Source: an uncultured Eggerthellaceae bacterium
Lineage (GTDB): Bacteria; Actinomycetota; Coriobacteriia; Coriobacteriales; Eggerthellaceae
NCBI GenBank assembly: GCA_934617425.1
Contig: CAKTUD010000002.1
Coordinates: 235,073 to 299,072 of the forward strand
Direction: 5' to 3'
DNA length: 64,000 nucleotides
In this document: piece after piece, positions 8,670 to 16,682 of the stretch
Layout: every line of letters starts with the position of its first letter
Numbering within the stretch: position 1 is the stretch's first letter
Notes under the pieces: generated by a model
Told to the model about the DNA's origin: nothing
What the model saw: the letters and a program-made list of their open reading frames with translations, nothing else
Databases searched by the model: none
Program-made: the position numbers and the translations under genes

Positions 8670-9338
8670 ATGCGCAAGAAAGTCGTTTTCATTGCCGATA
8701 GCCTCGATAACGCGCATCGTTTCCAGCAGGTGCTCTCGGCGCTCGATGTCGAGGTTGCAGCAGGGTCTACTGTTCAGCTTGCCAAGCTTTTGAGTGTCGA
8801 TGTTGCTCCTGACCTGGTGATATTCGAGGCACGCGGCAATGCGCGCACGTATCTGGGGCAGGTCGTGCAGCAAGTGGAGGATCTACCTGCGCCGCTTTTG
8901 CTCATCGTCAACGAGGACGAGTTGGAATCCATGCAGTTCCCTGTTTCCGTTGCGGCGGATTTCGTTTTGCACGGAGCCTCCGTGGCCGAATGTAAGGCGC
9001 GCGTGAAGCGCCTTTTGACCGCGCAGGAAGAGCCCGCCGCTCTCGATTGCATCGTCGTCGATGGGCTGGTTATCAACTTAGCTACCTATCAGGTCACCAT
9101 CAACGGCGAACCGATCGACTTCACTTATCTGGAATACGCTCTGCTGTCGTTTTTGGCAAAGCATCCGGGGCGTACGTTTTCTCGCGATGCTCTTTTGCAA
9201 CGCGTGTGGGGCTTCGATTATTATGGGGGCTCGCGAACCGTTGATGTGCACGTGAGGCGAATCCGCGCCAAGCTCGGCCCCGATTTGGCCGAGCGTCTGG
9301 AAACCGTGCGCGGCGTCGGCTATCTTTGGAATGCCTGA
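8670..9338 (+). CDS. glnR: OmpR-type response regulator, GlnR-like
   Basis: A 222-residue regulator with an N-terminal receiver-like domain (about 1-115) and a C-terminal winged helix (about 130-220). The latter contains TYLEYALLSFLAKHPGRTFSRD, VWGFDYYGGSRTVDVHVRRIRAKLG and a final VRGVGYLW, which closely follows actinobacterial GlnR, the orphan regulator of nitrogen metabolism. The residue aligned with the phospho-acceptor Asp appears to be Glu53 (DLVIFEARG), so ordinary phosphorylation is unlikely, as in other orphan GlnR proteins. It directly follows glnA with a single base between stop and start, and no histidine kinase is adjacent. The symbol is inferred from similarity and context. Confidence 0.8.
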   Translation: MRKKVVFIADSLDNAHRFQQVLSALDVEVAAGSTVQLAKLLSVDVAPDLVIFEARGNARTYLGQVVQQVEDLPAPLLLIVNEDELESMQFPVSVAADFVLHGASVAECKARVKRLLTAQEEPAALDCIVVDGLVINLATYQVTINGEPIDFTYLEYALLSFLAKHPGRTFSRDALLQRVWGFDYYGGSRTVDVHVRRIRAKLGPDLAERLETVRGVGYLWNA

Positions 9339-9365
9339 TACGTGACGCGTTTTGATGCATGCACG

Positions 9366-9400
9366 ACGGTGGTTCGCTTTGCGGGCCACCGTTTTTTTTT
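9366..9400 (+). terminator. Terminator of glnA-glnR
   Basis: ACGGTGG (9366-9372) pairs with CCACCGT (9386-9392), followed by an uninterrupted T run to 9400. It closes the glnA-glnR unit just before the next gene. Confidence 0.92.
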
Positions 9401-9421
9401 GCGTAAAGGAAAGGGGCTTTT

Positions 9422-10141
9422 GTGCTGCAAATCGCTGTTTGCTTGGCGTCGTTTGCCGCCGGCGTGGTGCAGGGGACGACGGGTTTCGGTGCAGGGCTAT
9501 GCGTCATGATGGTTCTTCCGCATTTTTTCAGCCTTCCTGTTGCTGCTGCTGTTTCGAGCGTCATCTGCATGGGGCTCACCGTGCAGATGACGCTCGTCTA
9601 TCGTCGCTATATTCGCTGGAAGGTCGTTTTGCCGCCTGCGCTTGCAAGCCTCGTCATCGCCTGCGCCGTTATCTACCTGTCTACTTCAATCGACGGGGTT
9701 CTCGCCAAGAGGATATTCGGCGTGTTCCTTATCATTTTGTGCATCTATTACTTGTTCGTCAGAAAGGCTGCGTCCCTTGGCGTCCCTATAAGTCGGCCGG
9801 CTGCTGTTTCGTGCGTTGTCGTTTCGGCGATATGCGATGGCTTGTTTGGTGTCGGTGGGCCGCTCATGGTCGTTTTCTTCATGTCGGTATGCGGGGAATA
9901 CGAGGAATACCTGGGATGCTTTCAAGCTTATTTTCTCGTCACTCAGATCGTCTACGCTGTTTTTCGCGCGGCGAACGGGCTGCTTACGATTGAGGCGGCA
10001 CCTCTTATCGGCATGGGGCTTGTGTCTATAGTGATCGCGGCGTTTCTTGCGCGCGGGCTCGTGCGGGTGCTCGATCACAACCTCATCGAGAGACTTGTTT
10101 ACGTGATGCTGGGTATTGCCGGTGTTCTCGTTTTGATTTAA
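9422..10141 (+). CDS. TauE/SafE-family permease
   Basis: A 239-residue protein with about eight hydrophobic segments in two repeats. Each repeat opens with a Gly-rich helix: ASFAAGVVQGTTGFGAGL at residues 7-24 and ICDGLFGVGGPL in the second half. This duplicated pattern defines the TauE/SafE family of anion exporters. The GTG at 9422 is preceded by AAAGGGG. It is separated from glnR by a strong terminator, so it is probably transcribed on its own. The transported anion is unknown. Confidence 0.85.
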   Translation: MLQIAVCLASFAAGVVQGTTGFGAGLCVMMVLPHFFSLPVAAAVSSVICMGLTVQMTLVYRRYIRWKVVLPPALASLVIACAVIYLSTSIDGVLAKRIFGVFLIILCIYYLFVRKAASLGVPISRPAAVSCVVVSAICDGLFGVGGPLMVVFFMSVCGEYEEYLGCFQAYFLVTQIVYAVFRAANGLLTIEAAPLIGMGLVSIVIAAFLARGLVRVLDHNLIERLVYVMLGIAGVLVLI

Positions 10142-10237
10142 GCCAGGCATGTTTCGTTGGGATAAACTTAAGGGACGATATTCTCGCATCGCCTGCGCGG
10201 CGATTTCGCGTACCGCGGCGATAAGGAAGGCTTTTCC

Positions 10238-12976
10238 ATGACCGATATTGCTGAAACCTCCGTTGCCACTTCTGGCAGCGTGAAAACCATCGCCGTCATC
10301 GATGGCAACTCCCTCATGCATCGTGCATACCACGCGGTGCCGCCCACCATGAACGCGCCTGACGGCACGCCTACCAATGCGGTGTTCGGCTTCATGTCCA
10401 TGTTGCTCAAATTCATCGAGGTTTCGCATCCCGATGGTATAGTATGCGCTTTCGATGCAGGCAAACCGCAGTTTCGCATCGAGGCACTTGAGCAGTACAA
10501 GGCTCAGCGACCGCCGATGGATGACGAGCTGCGCGTGCAGTTCCCCGTCATCGAGGGGCTGCTTTCTGCTATGAACATCCCGGTAGTGAAGGTCAAGGGG
10601 TGGGAAGGCGATGACATTTTGGGTACCATCGCCGCACGAGATGAGGCGCGCGGCTATCGGACGCTTTTGGTGACGGGCGATAAGGACGCTTGCCAGCTCG
10701 CAAGCGATCTCACTCACATCGTGAATACAAAAAAGGGCATCACCGACGTCGTCGTGTACGATCCTGCCGGAGTGTACGAGAAATACGGGGTTACGCCCGA
10801 GCAAATCCCCGATTATCTCGGCCTCATGGGCGACGCTTCCGACAATATCCCGGGCGTGCCCGGCGTGGGCGCCAAAACCGCAACCAAATTCTTGCAGGCC
10901 TACGGGTCGATGGAGGGGCTCTACGACAATCTCGACAAGCTGAAGGGCAAGCAGTTAGAGAAGGTGCGCGACAACCGCGAGCTCGCGTTTCTCTCGCGCA
11001 AGATCGCGACCATCGTGCGCGATCTCGATTTCCCGCTCGATGTCGACGAAGTTCGTTTTCCCGACTTCGATGCGCAGAAGGTGGCCGACGCTTTCCATGC
11101 CATCAGGTTCAACGCGCATCTCGATCGTCTTTACAAGGTGACGGGCAAAGATGCCGCTCCCGACGCGGTTTCTGGGGAAGCCTTGGAGATGCACCCTTTG
11201 ATATATGGGGAAGAAGCAGATCGAATGCTCGGCGAGACGCTGTCTCAAGGGGTGCGGTTGGGCGTTTCGTTTACGCGGCCTGAGCAGACGTCGCTTTTCG
11301 CAGATGATGTTTCGCTCGCTGTTGCTCCTGCTTGCGCGGTTGGTAGCGACAAGGCTCGGGTTGCGGTCTTTTCGGGTGATGCGGCAACTGCTGCATTCGT
11401 GCGCATCGTACGCGAAGGGCGCTTTGCGGCAATGGATGTGAAATCTGCATTCCAAAAGGCTTTCCTGAAAGACTCCGCGGTTGCCGCCGATCTCACCGAA
11501 GACGAGCTTATGGCTGCGGTGGCCCATGATGTTGCGGTATCCGATGCGCCTACGCGCGCGTTTGATATCGGCTTGGCGGCCTATGTCCTGAACTCCTCGG
11601 TAGGAAAATACACCGTCGACGTGCTCGCCGACGCTTACCTTTGCACCGCGCTGCCCGAAACGGATGGCGATATTGAGCGCGCCGCGATCGAGGCTCAGGT
11701 GGCGGTCGATCTAGTCGAGCCTTTGACCAGCGCGCTCGAGGAAGATGGCACGGCTGGGGTTTACTTCGATATCGATCTGCCGCTGGTCGCCACTCTCACC
11801 ATAATGGAGCGCTGCGGCATGCCCATTGATAAACCTCGCTTGGCCGAGCTTGGCGCCGAGGCTCAGGCTGAAATCGATCAGCTGCGCCAGCGCATATGGG
11901 ACATAGCCGGCGAGGAGTTCAACATCGACTCTCCCAAGCAGCTCTCGCATATACTTTTCGAGGTCATGGAATTGCCTCACGGCAAAAAGACGCGCAGCGG
12001 CTATTCGACTGATGCGAAGGTGCTCGGCAAACTTGCTGACGATCACGAAATCGCCGCGGATGTGCTGAAATACCGCGAGTACGCGAAGATCAAATCGACT
12101 TATATCGATGCATTGCCGCGTTTGGCTGCCGACTTTGGCGATGGGCGCGTCCATACGACCTTTAACGAGACGGTAACTACTACGGGGCGTTTGAGCTCAT
12201 CCGATCCCAACTTGCAAAACATCCCCGTACGCACCGAGTACGGACGCAGGATTCGTGCATGTTTTGGCGCTATAAACCCGGGAGACGTGTTCGTTTCCGC
12301 CGACTATTCGCAAATCGAGCTGCGTTTACTCGCTCATCTTTCGCAGGATGAGGGCCTTATCGCGGCTTTCAAAAGCGGGGAGGATTTTCATGCGGAAACC
12401 GCTGCGCGCGTGTTCGGCGTCGATGTCGCCGATGTCACGCCGCAGATGCGCAGTCGCGCGAAGGCCGTGAACTTCGGCATCGTGTACGGTCAGCAAGCTT
12501 TCGGCTTGGGGCAAAGCCTCGGGATTCCCCTCGCCGAGGCGCAGGAGTTCATCGACCGCTACTACGAAGCCTACCCGCGTGTGCGCACGTATCTCGACGA
12601 AACCGTCGTCAAGGCGAAGAAGGACGGCTATGCCGAGACGATGTTCGGGCGCAAGCGGCATATTCCCGAGCTTGCGGCAAAGAATAAGATGCAGCGCTCG
12701 TTTGGCGAACGCACGGCCATGAATCACCCCATGCAAGGGTCGGCGGCGGACATCATCAAGCTTGCCATGGCCGAGGTGCAAAGACGTCTTACAGCCGATG
12801 GTTTTGCGGCGAAGCTTATGGTGCAGGTGCATGACGAACTTGATTTTTCGTGCCCAGCACTCGAGGCGGAAGCGCTTAGCGCTATGGTGAAAGACGTGAT
12901 GGAGAACATCGCCGATCTGCGCGTTCCCCTTATAGCCGATGTGAGCTGCGCGGCAACTTGGGCTGAAGCGCATTAG
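10238..12976 (+). CDS. polA: DNA polymerase I
   Basis: A 912-residue family A polymerase used in Okazaki fragment processing and repair. The 5'-nuclease domain (about 15-310) begins with AVIDGNSLMHRAYHA and includes GDASDNIPGVPGVGAKTA. The polymerase domain has motif A DYSQIELRLL near residue 689, motif B RSRAKAVNFGIVYG near 739 and motif C VQVHDELD near 863. The middle exonuclease-like domain lacks the DxE metal motif; the corresponding stretch reads GRFAAMDVKSAF. Proofreading is therefore probably absent, as in Taq and mycobacterial Pol I. It starts 96 bases after the permease gene and has AAGGAAGG before the ATG. Confidence 0.97.
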   Translation: MTDIAETSVATSGSVKTIAVIDGNSLMHRAYHAVPPTMNAPDGTPTNAVFGFMSMLLKFIEVSHPDGIVCAFDAGKPQFRIEALEQYKAQRPPMDDELRVQFPVIEGLLSAMNIPVVKVKGWEGDDILGTIAARDEARGYRTLLVTGDKDACQLASDLTHIVNTKKGITDVVVYDPAGVYEKYGVTPEQIPDYLGLMGDASDNIPGVPGVGAKTATKFLQAYGSMEGLYDNLDKLKGKQLEKVRDNRELAFLSRKIATIVRDLDFPLDVDEVRFPDFDAQKVADAFHAIRFNAHLDRLYKVTGKDAAPDAVSGEALEMHPLIYGEEADRMLGETLSQGVRLGVSFTRPEQTSLFADDVSLAVAPACAVGSDKARVAVFSGDAATAAFVRIVREGRFAAMDVKSAFQKAFLKDSAVAADLTEDELMAAVAHDVAVSDAPTRAFDIGLAAYVLNSSVGKYTVDVLADAYLCTALPETDGDIERAAIEAQVAVDLVEPLTSALEEDGTAGVYFDIDLPLVATLTIMERCGMPIDKPRLAELGAEAQAEIDQLRQRIWDIAGEEFNIDSPKQLSHILFEVMELPHGKKTRSGYSTDAKVLGKLADDHEIAADVLKYREYAKIKSTYIDALPRLAADFGDGRVHTTFNETVTTTGRLSSSDPNLQNIPVRTEYGRRIRACFGAINPGDVFVSADYSQIELRLLAHLSQDEGLIAAFKSGEDFHAETAARVFGVDVADVTPQMRSRAKAVNFGIVYGQQAFGLGQSLGIPLAEAQEFIDRYYEAYPRVRTYLDETVVKAKKDGYAETMFGRKRHIPELAAKNKMQRSFGERTAMNHPMQGSAADIIKLAMAEVQRRLTADGFAAKLMVQVHDELDFSCPALEAEALSAMVKDVMENIADLRVPLIADVSCAATWAEAH

Positions 12977-13360
12977 CCTTCGGCTTGGACGCTTTTCAAG
13001 GGCGTCTTGCGTCGATGGGCTTCATCGAAAAGCCGGTGATTCGCTGCATCGCGGTTATGGTGCAGCTTCTTGTTTCCATGCGCGATTCCGGGGTCGCTTT
13101 TTGCGCGTTGGAGGCGCTTGACGGATGCGTTTGCGCGGCGATGGATAGGGTCGCGCTACGACAAAAAATACACACAGGTTACGCTTGGTTGGCAGCTTCA
13201 TGCGTGCTATCATATCAAATGCTGCATTTTCGGAATGCGGCTAGGAATAAGTGCGATGATACGCGCAGGCTGTGCATTCGAATGGGTTTCCACCTTGCAA
13301 CGGCTGCGCTCTTTAAAAGTTATCGCATGCAGTTATTTCGATCAGTAGGAGAAAGAAAAC
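12977..13360 (+). other. Intergenic region between polA and rplU (384 bases)
   Basis: It holds a small hairpin GCTGCA (13043-13048) with TGCAGC (13061-13066) followed by TTCTTGTTT, which may end polA transcription. A good promoter for the ribosomal protein operon lies at 13185-13213, and the rplU leader of about 140 bases follows. The long open frame crossing it (12985-13437) overlaps rplU and shows no protein-like composition. No tRNA or other gene was seen. Confidence 0.6.
13185..13213 (+). promoter_or_regulatory. rplU-rpmA promoter
   Basis: TTGGTT (13185-13190) and TATCAT (13208-13213) are 17 bases apart, with TGC directly before the -10 hexamer. Transcription would begin near 13220, leaving a leader of about 140 bases that could carry ribosomal-protein control; no specific L21 binding site was recognised. 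Confidence 0.65.
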
Positions 13361-13708
13361 ATGTACGCAATCGTGAAAACGGGCGGCAAGCAGTACAAGG
13401 TTGCTCCGGGCACTGTCCTGGCAGTCGAGAAGCTTGACGCCGAGGCTGGCGATACGGTCGAGCTTCAGGCTATCTGCGTCGTCGATGGCGACAAGGTCGA
13501 GGCCGATCCTGCAAAGGCCGCCGAAACCAAGGTTGAGGCTGTTATCCTTGAGCAGTTCAAGGGCGACAAGCAGCTCGTCTTCAAGTTCAAGAAGCGCAAG
13601 AACTACAAGAAGTTGAACGGTCATCGTCAGCGTCTTACGCGCATTCGCGTCGTCTCTGTCGGCGGCGAGACCGCCCCTGCAAAAACCGCGTCTAAAGACG
13701 CCGAGTAG
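13361..13708 (+). CDS. rplU: 50S ribosomal protein L21
   Basis: A 115-residue ribosomal protein, beginning MYAIVKTGGKQYKV and containing FKKRKNYKKLNGHRQRLTRIRV, the typical C-terminal rRNA-binding stretch. It is about a dozen residues longer than the usual 103 because of an Ala/Lys-rich tail (APAKTASKDAE). It binds 23S rRNA in the large subunit. TAGGAG precedes the ATG. The gene leads the rplU-rpmA pair, with obgE after the following terminator, a very widespread order. Confidence 0.98.
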   Translation: MYAIVKTGGKQYKVAPGTVLAVEKLDAEAGDTVELQAICVVDGDKVEADPAKAAETKVEAVILEQFKGDKQLVFKFKKRKNYKKLNGHRQRLTRIRVVSVGGETAPAKTASKDAE

Positions 13709-13728
13709 TTAACTAGGAGGGAATTTCC

Positions 13729-13986
13729 ATGGCACACAAGAAGGGTCTTGGTTCCAGCCGCAACGGTCGCGATTCCCACGCGCAGCGACTCGGCACGAAG
13801 AAGTTTGCTGGCGAGCACGTAATCGCCGGTAACGTTATCGTTCGTCAGAACGGCACCCATATCCATCCGGGCGAGAACGTCGGTCGCGGCAAGGATGACA
13901 CCCTGTTCGCTTTGTGCGAGGGCACTGTCGTTTTCACCAAGGGCGAAAAGCATCGCGTTCACGTTAAGCCGCTCGAAGAAGCTTAA
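13729..13986 (+). CDS. rpmA: 50S ribosomal protein L27
   Basis: An 85-residue L27 with the N-terminus AHKKGLGSSRNGRDSHAQRLG. This tail reaches toward the peptidyl transferase centre; the first residue after Met is Ala, so no processed extension as in Firmicutes is present. VIRQNGTHIHPGENVGRGKDDTLFAL is the conserved core. TAGGAGGG precedes the ATG, 20 bases after rplU, so both come from one message. Confidence 0.98.
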   Translation: MAHKKGLGSSRNGRDSHAQRLGTKKFAGEHVIAGNVIVRQNGTHIHPGENVGRGKDDTLFALCEGTVVFTKGEKHRVHVKPLEEA

Positions 13987-14024
13987 GTCTTAGGCGCGAA
14001 GCTATAATAAGCTTGTTCGTTTGG

Positions 14025-14056
14025 GCGCCCCCGGGTATCCGGGGGCGCTTTTCTTA
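14025..14056 (+). terminator. Terminator after rpmA
   Basis: GCGCCCCCGG (14025-14034) and CCGGGGGCGC (14039-14048) form a 10-bp GC stem with a GTAT loop, followed by TTTTCTTAT. A TATAAT at 14003-14008 just before it resembles a -10 element, but the terminator follows immediately. The TATACAAT at 14054-14061 is better placed for obgE. Confidence 0.92.
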
Positions 14057-14121
14057 TACAATCGCTTCAGTGAAAACGCGCAGCGGCATTGCGCTCGCTC
14101 GCTTCGAGTTTAGAGGACATC

Positions 14122-15540
14122 ATGGCATCACAGTTTGTAGACAAGGTTCATATCCACGTGAAGGGCGGCGACGGCGGTGCCGGATGCATGTCGTTTCGTC
14201 GTGAGGCGCATGTACCCAAAGGCGGACCCGACGGCGGCGACGGCGGGCACGGCGGAGACGTGATAGTCGAGGCGGATGGAAGCATTTCTACTTTGCTGGA
14301 ATACCGTTTCAAACATCATTTCAAAGCTGGGCGCGGCACCCATGGCAAGGGTAGTCGCATGCATGGAGCGCGCGGCGAAGACCTCGTGTTGAAGGTGCCT
14401 GTCGGCACGGTGGTGCGTGAATACGACGAGGAAACCAAAGAAACCGGCGAGCTTATTGCCGACCTAACGCATGACGGAGAGCGCGTCACCGTGATGTCGG
14501 GCGGCGTCGGCGGACGCGGCAACATCCATTTTGTCACCTCGACGCGTCGCGCGCCCTCTTTCGCTGAGTTGGGTGAGCCTGCGCAAGAAGGCTGGATCGA
14601 GTTCGAGATGAAGCTCATGGCCGATGCGGCTTTGGTCGGCATGCCTTCTGCGGGCAAGAGTTCTCTTATCTCGCGTATGTCGGCCGCGCGCCCCAAAATC
14701 GCCGATTATCCGTTCACCACGCTGGTGCCCAATCTCGGCGTCGTCCAGGCGGGCGATTCGAGCTTCGTCGTTGCCGATGTCCCCGGTCTTATCGAGGGTG
14801 CGCACGAAGGCAAGGGTCTTGGCCATGAGTTTTTGCGACATATCGAGCGCACGGCGCTTATCGTGCACATCGTCGATCTCACGGGCGATTGGGAAGGACG
14901 CGATCCGCTCAACGACTACAAGGTGATCAACGAAGAGCTTGCTCTTTACGCCGACGATTTGGCTAAGCGTCCTCGAATCGTGGTCGCCAATAAGATCGAT
15001 GTCCCGGGAACCGAGGAAGTTGCCGACAAATTGGCCGAGCTGGTGCGCGCCGATTCGATCGCCGCAGCCGGTGGCGACGAATTCGCCGAAAGCCCGATCG
15101 ATCCCAAGCTCTATCGGATCAGCGCGCTTACCGGCAAAGGCATCGATGGTTTGGTTGCGGCGATTGACGCTAAAGTGCGCGTCCTGCGTGAGGAGGCGCG
15201 CGCACGCAACGAGGCTGCGGCCGCCGTCGAATACGGCCAGATCTGGGAGCACAAGCGCGAGATGCGCGATAAGCGCTTCGATGTCGTGCGTCTGTCCGAG
15301 CATGCCTTCCGCGTGCAGGGTCCTTATATCGAGCGTATGGTTGTGCAGACCGACTGGGACAACGAAGAAGCAATCGCGTTCTTGCAGCATCGTATGAAAC
15401 GCTATGGCGTTGACGAGGCGCTTGAAAAGGCGGGTGCTCGCGACGGCGACGAGATTCATATCGTCGGTCGCGCTTTCGAGTTCGAGAGCGCAAGGACCGC
15501 TGTCGATGTTTACAACGAGCTTGACGATAAAGAGGAATAG
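14122..15540 (+). CDS. obgE: Obg-family GTPase
   Basis: A 472-residue GTPase linked to 50S assembly and stress control. The N-terminal glycine-rich Obg fold (1-160) shows FVDKVHIHVKGGDGGAG and PDGGDGGHGGDV. The G domain has the P-loop GMPSAGKSS near residue 173, switch I around DYPFTTLVPNLG, DVPGLIEGA, and NKID. A C-terminal OCT domain (about 370-460) follows, as in Bacillus and actinobacterial Obg. GAGG lies before the ATG; the in-frame codon at 14089 has no site. It heads a tightly packed run with proB, proA, nadD and rsfS. Confidence 0.97.
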   Translation: MASQFVDKVHIHVKGGDGGAGCMSFRREAHVPKGGPDGGDGGHGGDVIVEADGSISTLLEYRFKHHFKAGRGTHGKGSRMHGARGEDLVLKVPVGTVVREYDEETKETGELIADLTHDGERVTVMSGGVGGRGNIHFVTSTRRAPSFAELGEPAQEGWIEFEMKLMADAALVGMPSAGKSSLISRMSAARPKIADYPFTTLVPNLGVVQAGDSSFVVADVPGLIEGAHEGKGLGHEFLRHIERTALIVHIVDLTGDWEGRDPLNDYKVINEELALYADDLAKRPRIVVANKIDVPGTEEVADKLAELVRADSIAAAGGDEFAESPIDPKLYRISALTGKGIDGLVAAIDAKVRVLREEARARNEAAAAVEYGQIWEHKREMRDKRFDVVRLSEHAFRVQGPYIERMVVQTDWDNEEAIAFLQHRMKRYGVDEALEKAGARDGDEIHIVGRAFEFESARTAVDVYNELDDKEE

Positions 15541-15543
15541 CTT

Positions 15544-16674
15544 ATGGCAACGGCAGCGCGCAAGCGCGTTTTGGTGGTGAAGATAGGTTCTTCCACGTTG
15601 ACGAACGCTGATGGCTCGGCTGATGCGAACTACCTGCGCAAGCTCGCCTCGCAGGTGGCGCGTGTGCGCGATGCGGGGTGGGGTGTGGTCATCGTCTCCT
15701 CGGGCGCTATCGCGATTGGTTTAAGAAAACTGGGCATAGATGTGCGTCCGACCGATATGCCTACGCTCCAGGCTGCCGCATCGGTTGGGCAAGGCGAGCT
15801 TGCTGCCGCATATGCTTCGGCTTTCGCCGAGTTCGGTGTGATAACTTCGCTTGTCTTGCTCACGCGCCGCGATACCGCTGACCGCGGTGCTTATCTCCAT
15901 GCGCGCGATACGCTTAACAGGCTGCTTGAGCTCGGTATCGTTCCTGTGATAAACGAAAACGACACCGTTTCCGTCGAACAGATTCGCTTTGGTGACAACG
16001 ATACGCTTTCAGCTTTGGTTTCGTGCCTGGTCGAGGCTGATCTCGATATCATCCTTTCCGACATCGATGGGTTCTACGACGACAATCCAGCAAAGAACCC
16101 GCAGGCGAAGTTGGTGAAGCGCGTCGAGCGCATTGACAAAAGCATTATCGATGCCGCTGGCGCCCCTGGCTCATCGGTGGGATCGGGCGGTATGGTGACG
16201 AAGATCCGCGCCGCCCGTGCGCTGGCTGTTGCGGGGATACCGCTGGTTGTTTGCTCGGGTGCGCGTGAAGATGCCATCGTCGATGCCGCCGCCGGCAAAG
16301 ATGTCGGCACACTGTTCGAGGCTCCGCGCAAGCTTCATGAGATAACGCCGCGCAAGCTTTGGATCGCGCTGGGAGATTCGTCGCGCGGGCGTCTTGTCGT
16401 GGACGACGGTGCCAAATCGGCGTTGGTTGCCAAGGGAAGCTCGCTTTTGACTGTGGGCGTTTCCGAGGTCGATGGCGATTTTTCCGAGGGCGATGTGGTC
16501 GATATCGTCGACACCGATGGTTATCTGTTTGCTCGTGGATTGGTTTCCGCCGAGCGCGATCGGGTGGAGCTTGCCATTGGCAAAACGCGCGAAGAGCTTC
16601 TTCGCAATCGTTTCCTTGCCGAACTGGCCGATAAGGTTCTTGTCCATCGCGACAACATGGTTGTTTTCGAGTAG
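15544..16674 (+). CDS. proB: Glutamate 5-kinase
   Basis: A 376-residue enzyme that phosphorylates glutamate in the first step of proline synthesis. The amino-acid kinase domain (1-260) has VVKIGSSTLT, VIVSSGAIAIGL, INENDTVS, FGDNDTLSA and SVGSGGMVTKI. A C-terminal PUA domain (about 285-370) begins near GRLVVDDGAKSAL. In E. coli the domain pair is subject to proline feedback. The start lies three bases after the obgE stop, and the gene is followed eight bases later by proA, the next enzyme. Confidence 0.97.
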   Translation: MATAARKRVLVVKIGSSTLTNADGSADANYLRKLASQVARVRDAGWGVVIVSSGAIAIGLRKLGIDVRPTDMPTLQAAASVGQGELAAAYASAFAEFGVITSLVLLTRRDTADRGAYLHARDTLNRLLELGIVPVINENDTVSVEQIRFGDNDTLSALVSCLVEADLDIILSDIDGFYDDNPAKNPQAKLVKRVERIDKSIIDAAGAPGSSVGSGGMVTKIRAARALAVAGIPLVVCSGAREDAIVDAAAGKDVGTLFEAPRKLHEITPRKLWIALGDSSRGRLVVDDGAKSALVAKGSSLLTVGVSEVDGDFSEGDVVDIVDTDGYLFARGLVSAERDRVELAIGKTREELLRNRFLAELADKVLVHRDNMVVFE

Positions 16675-16682
16675 AAAGCGGG

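Noticed and set aside
12985..13437. Open frame of 150 codons between polA and rplU
   Set aside because: It overlaps the first 77 bases of rplU, crosses the rplU promoter and has no protein-like pattern or ribosome-binding site.
14003..14008. TATAAT just after rpmA as a promoter
   Set aside because: The rpmA terminator follows within 20 bases, so a transcript from it would end at once; a TATACAAT at 14054-14061 is better placed for obgE.
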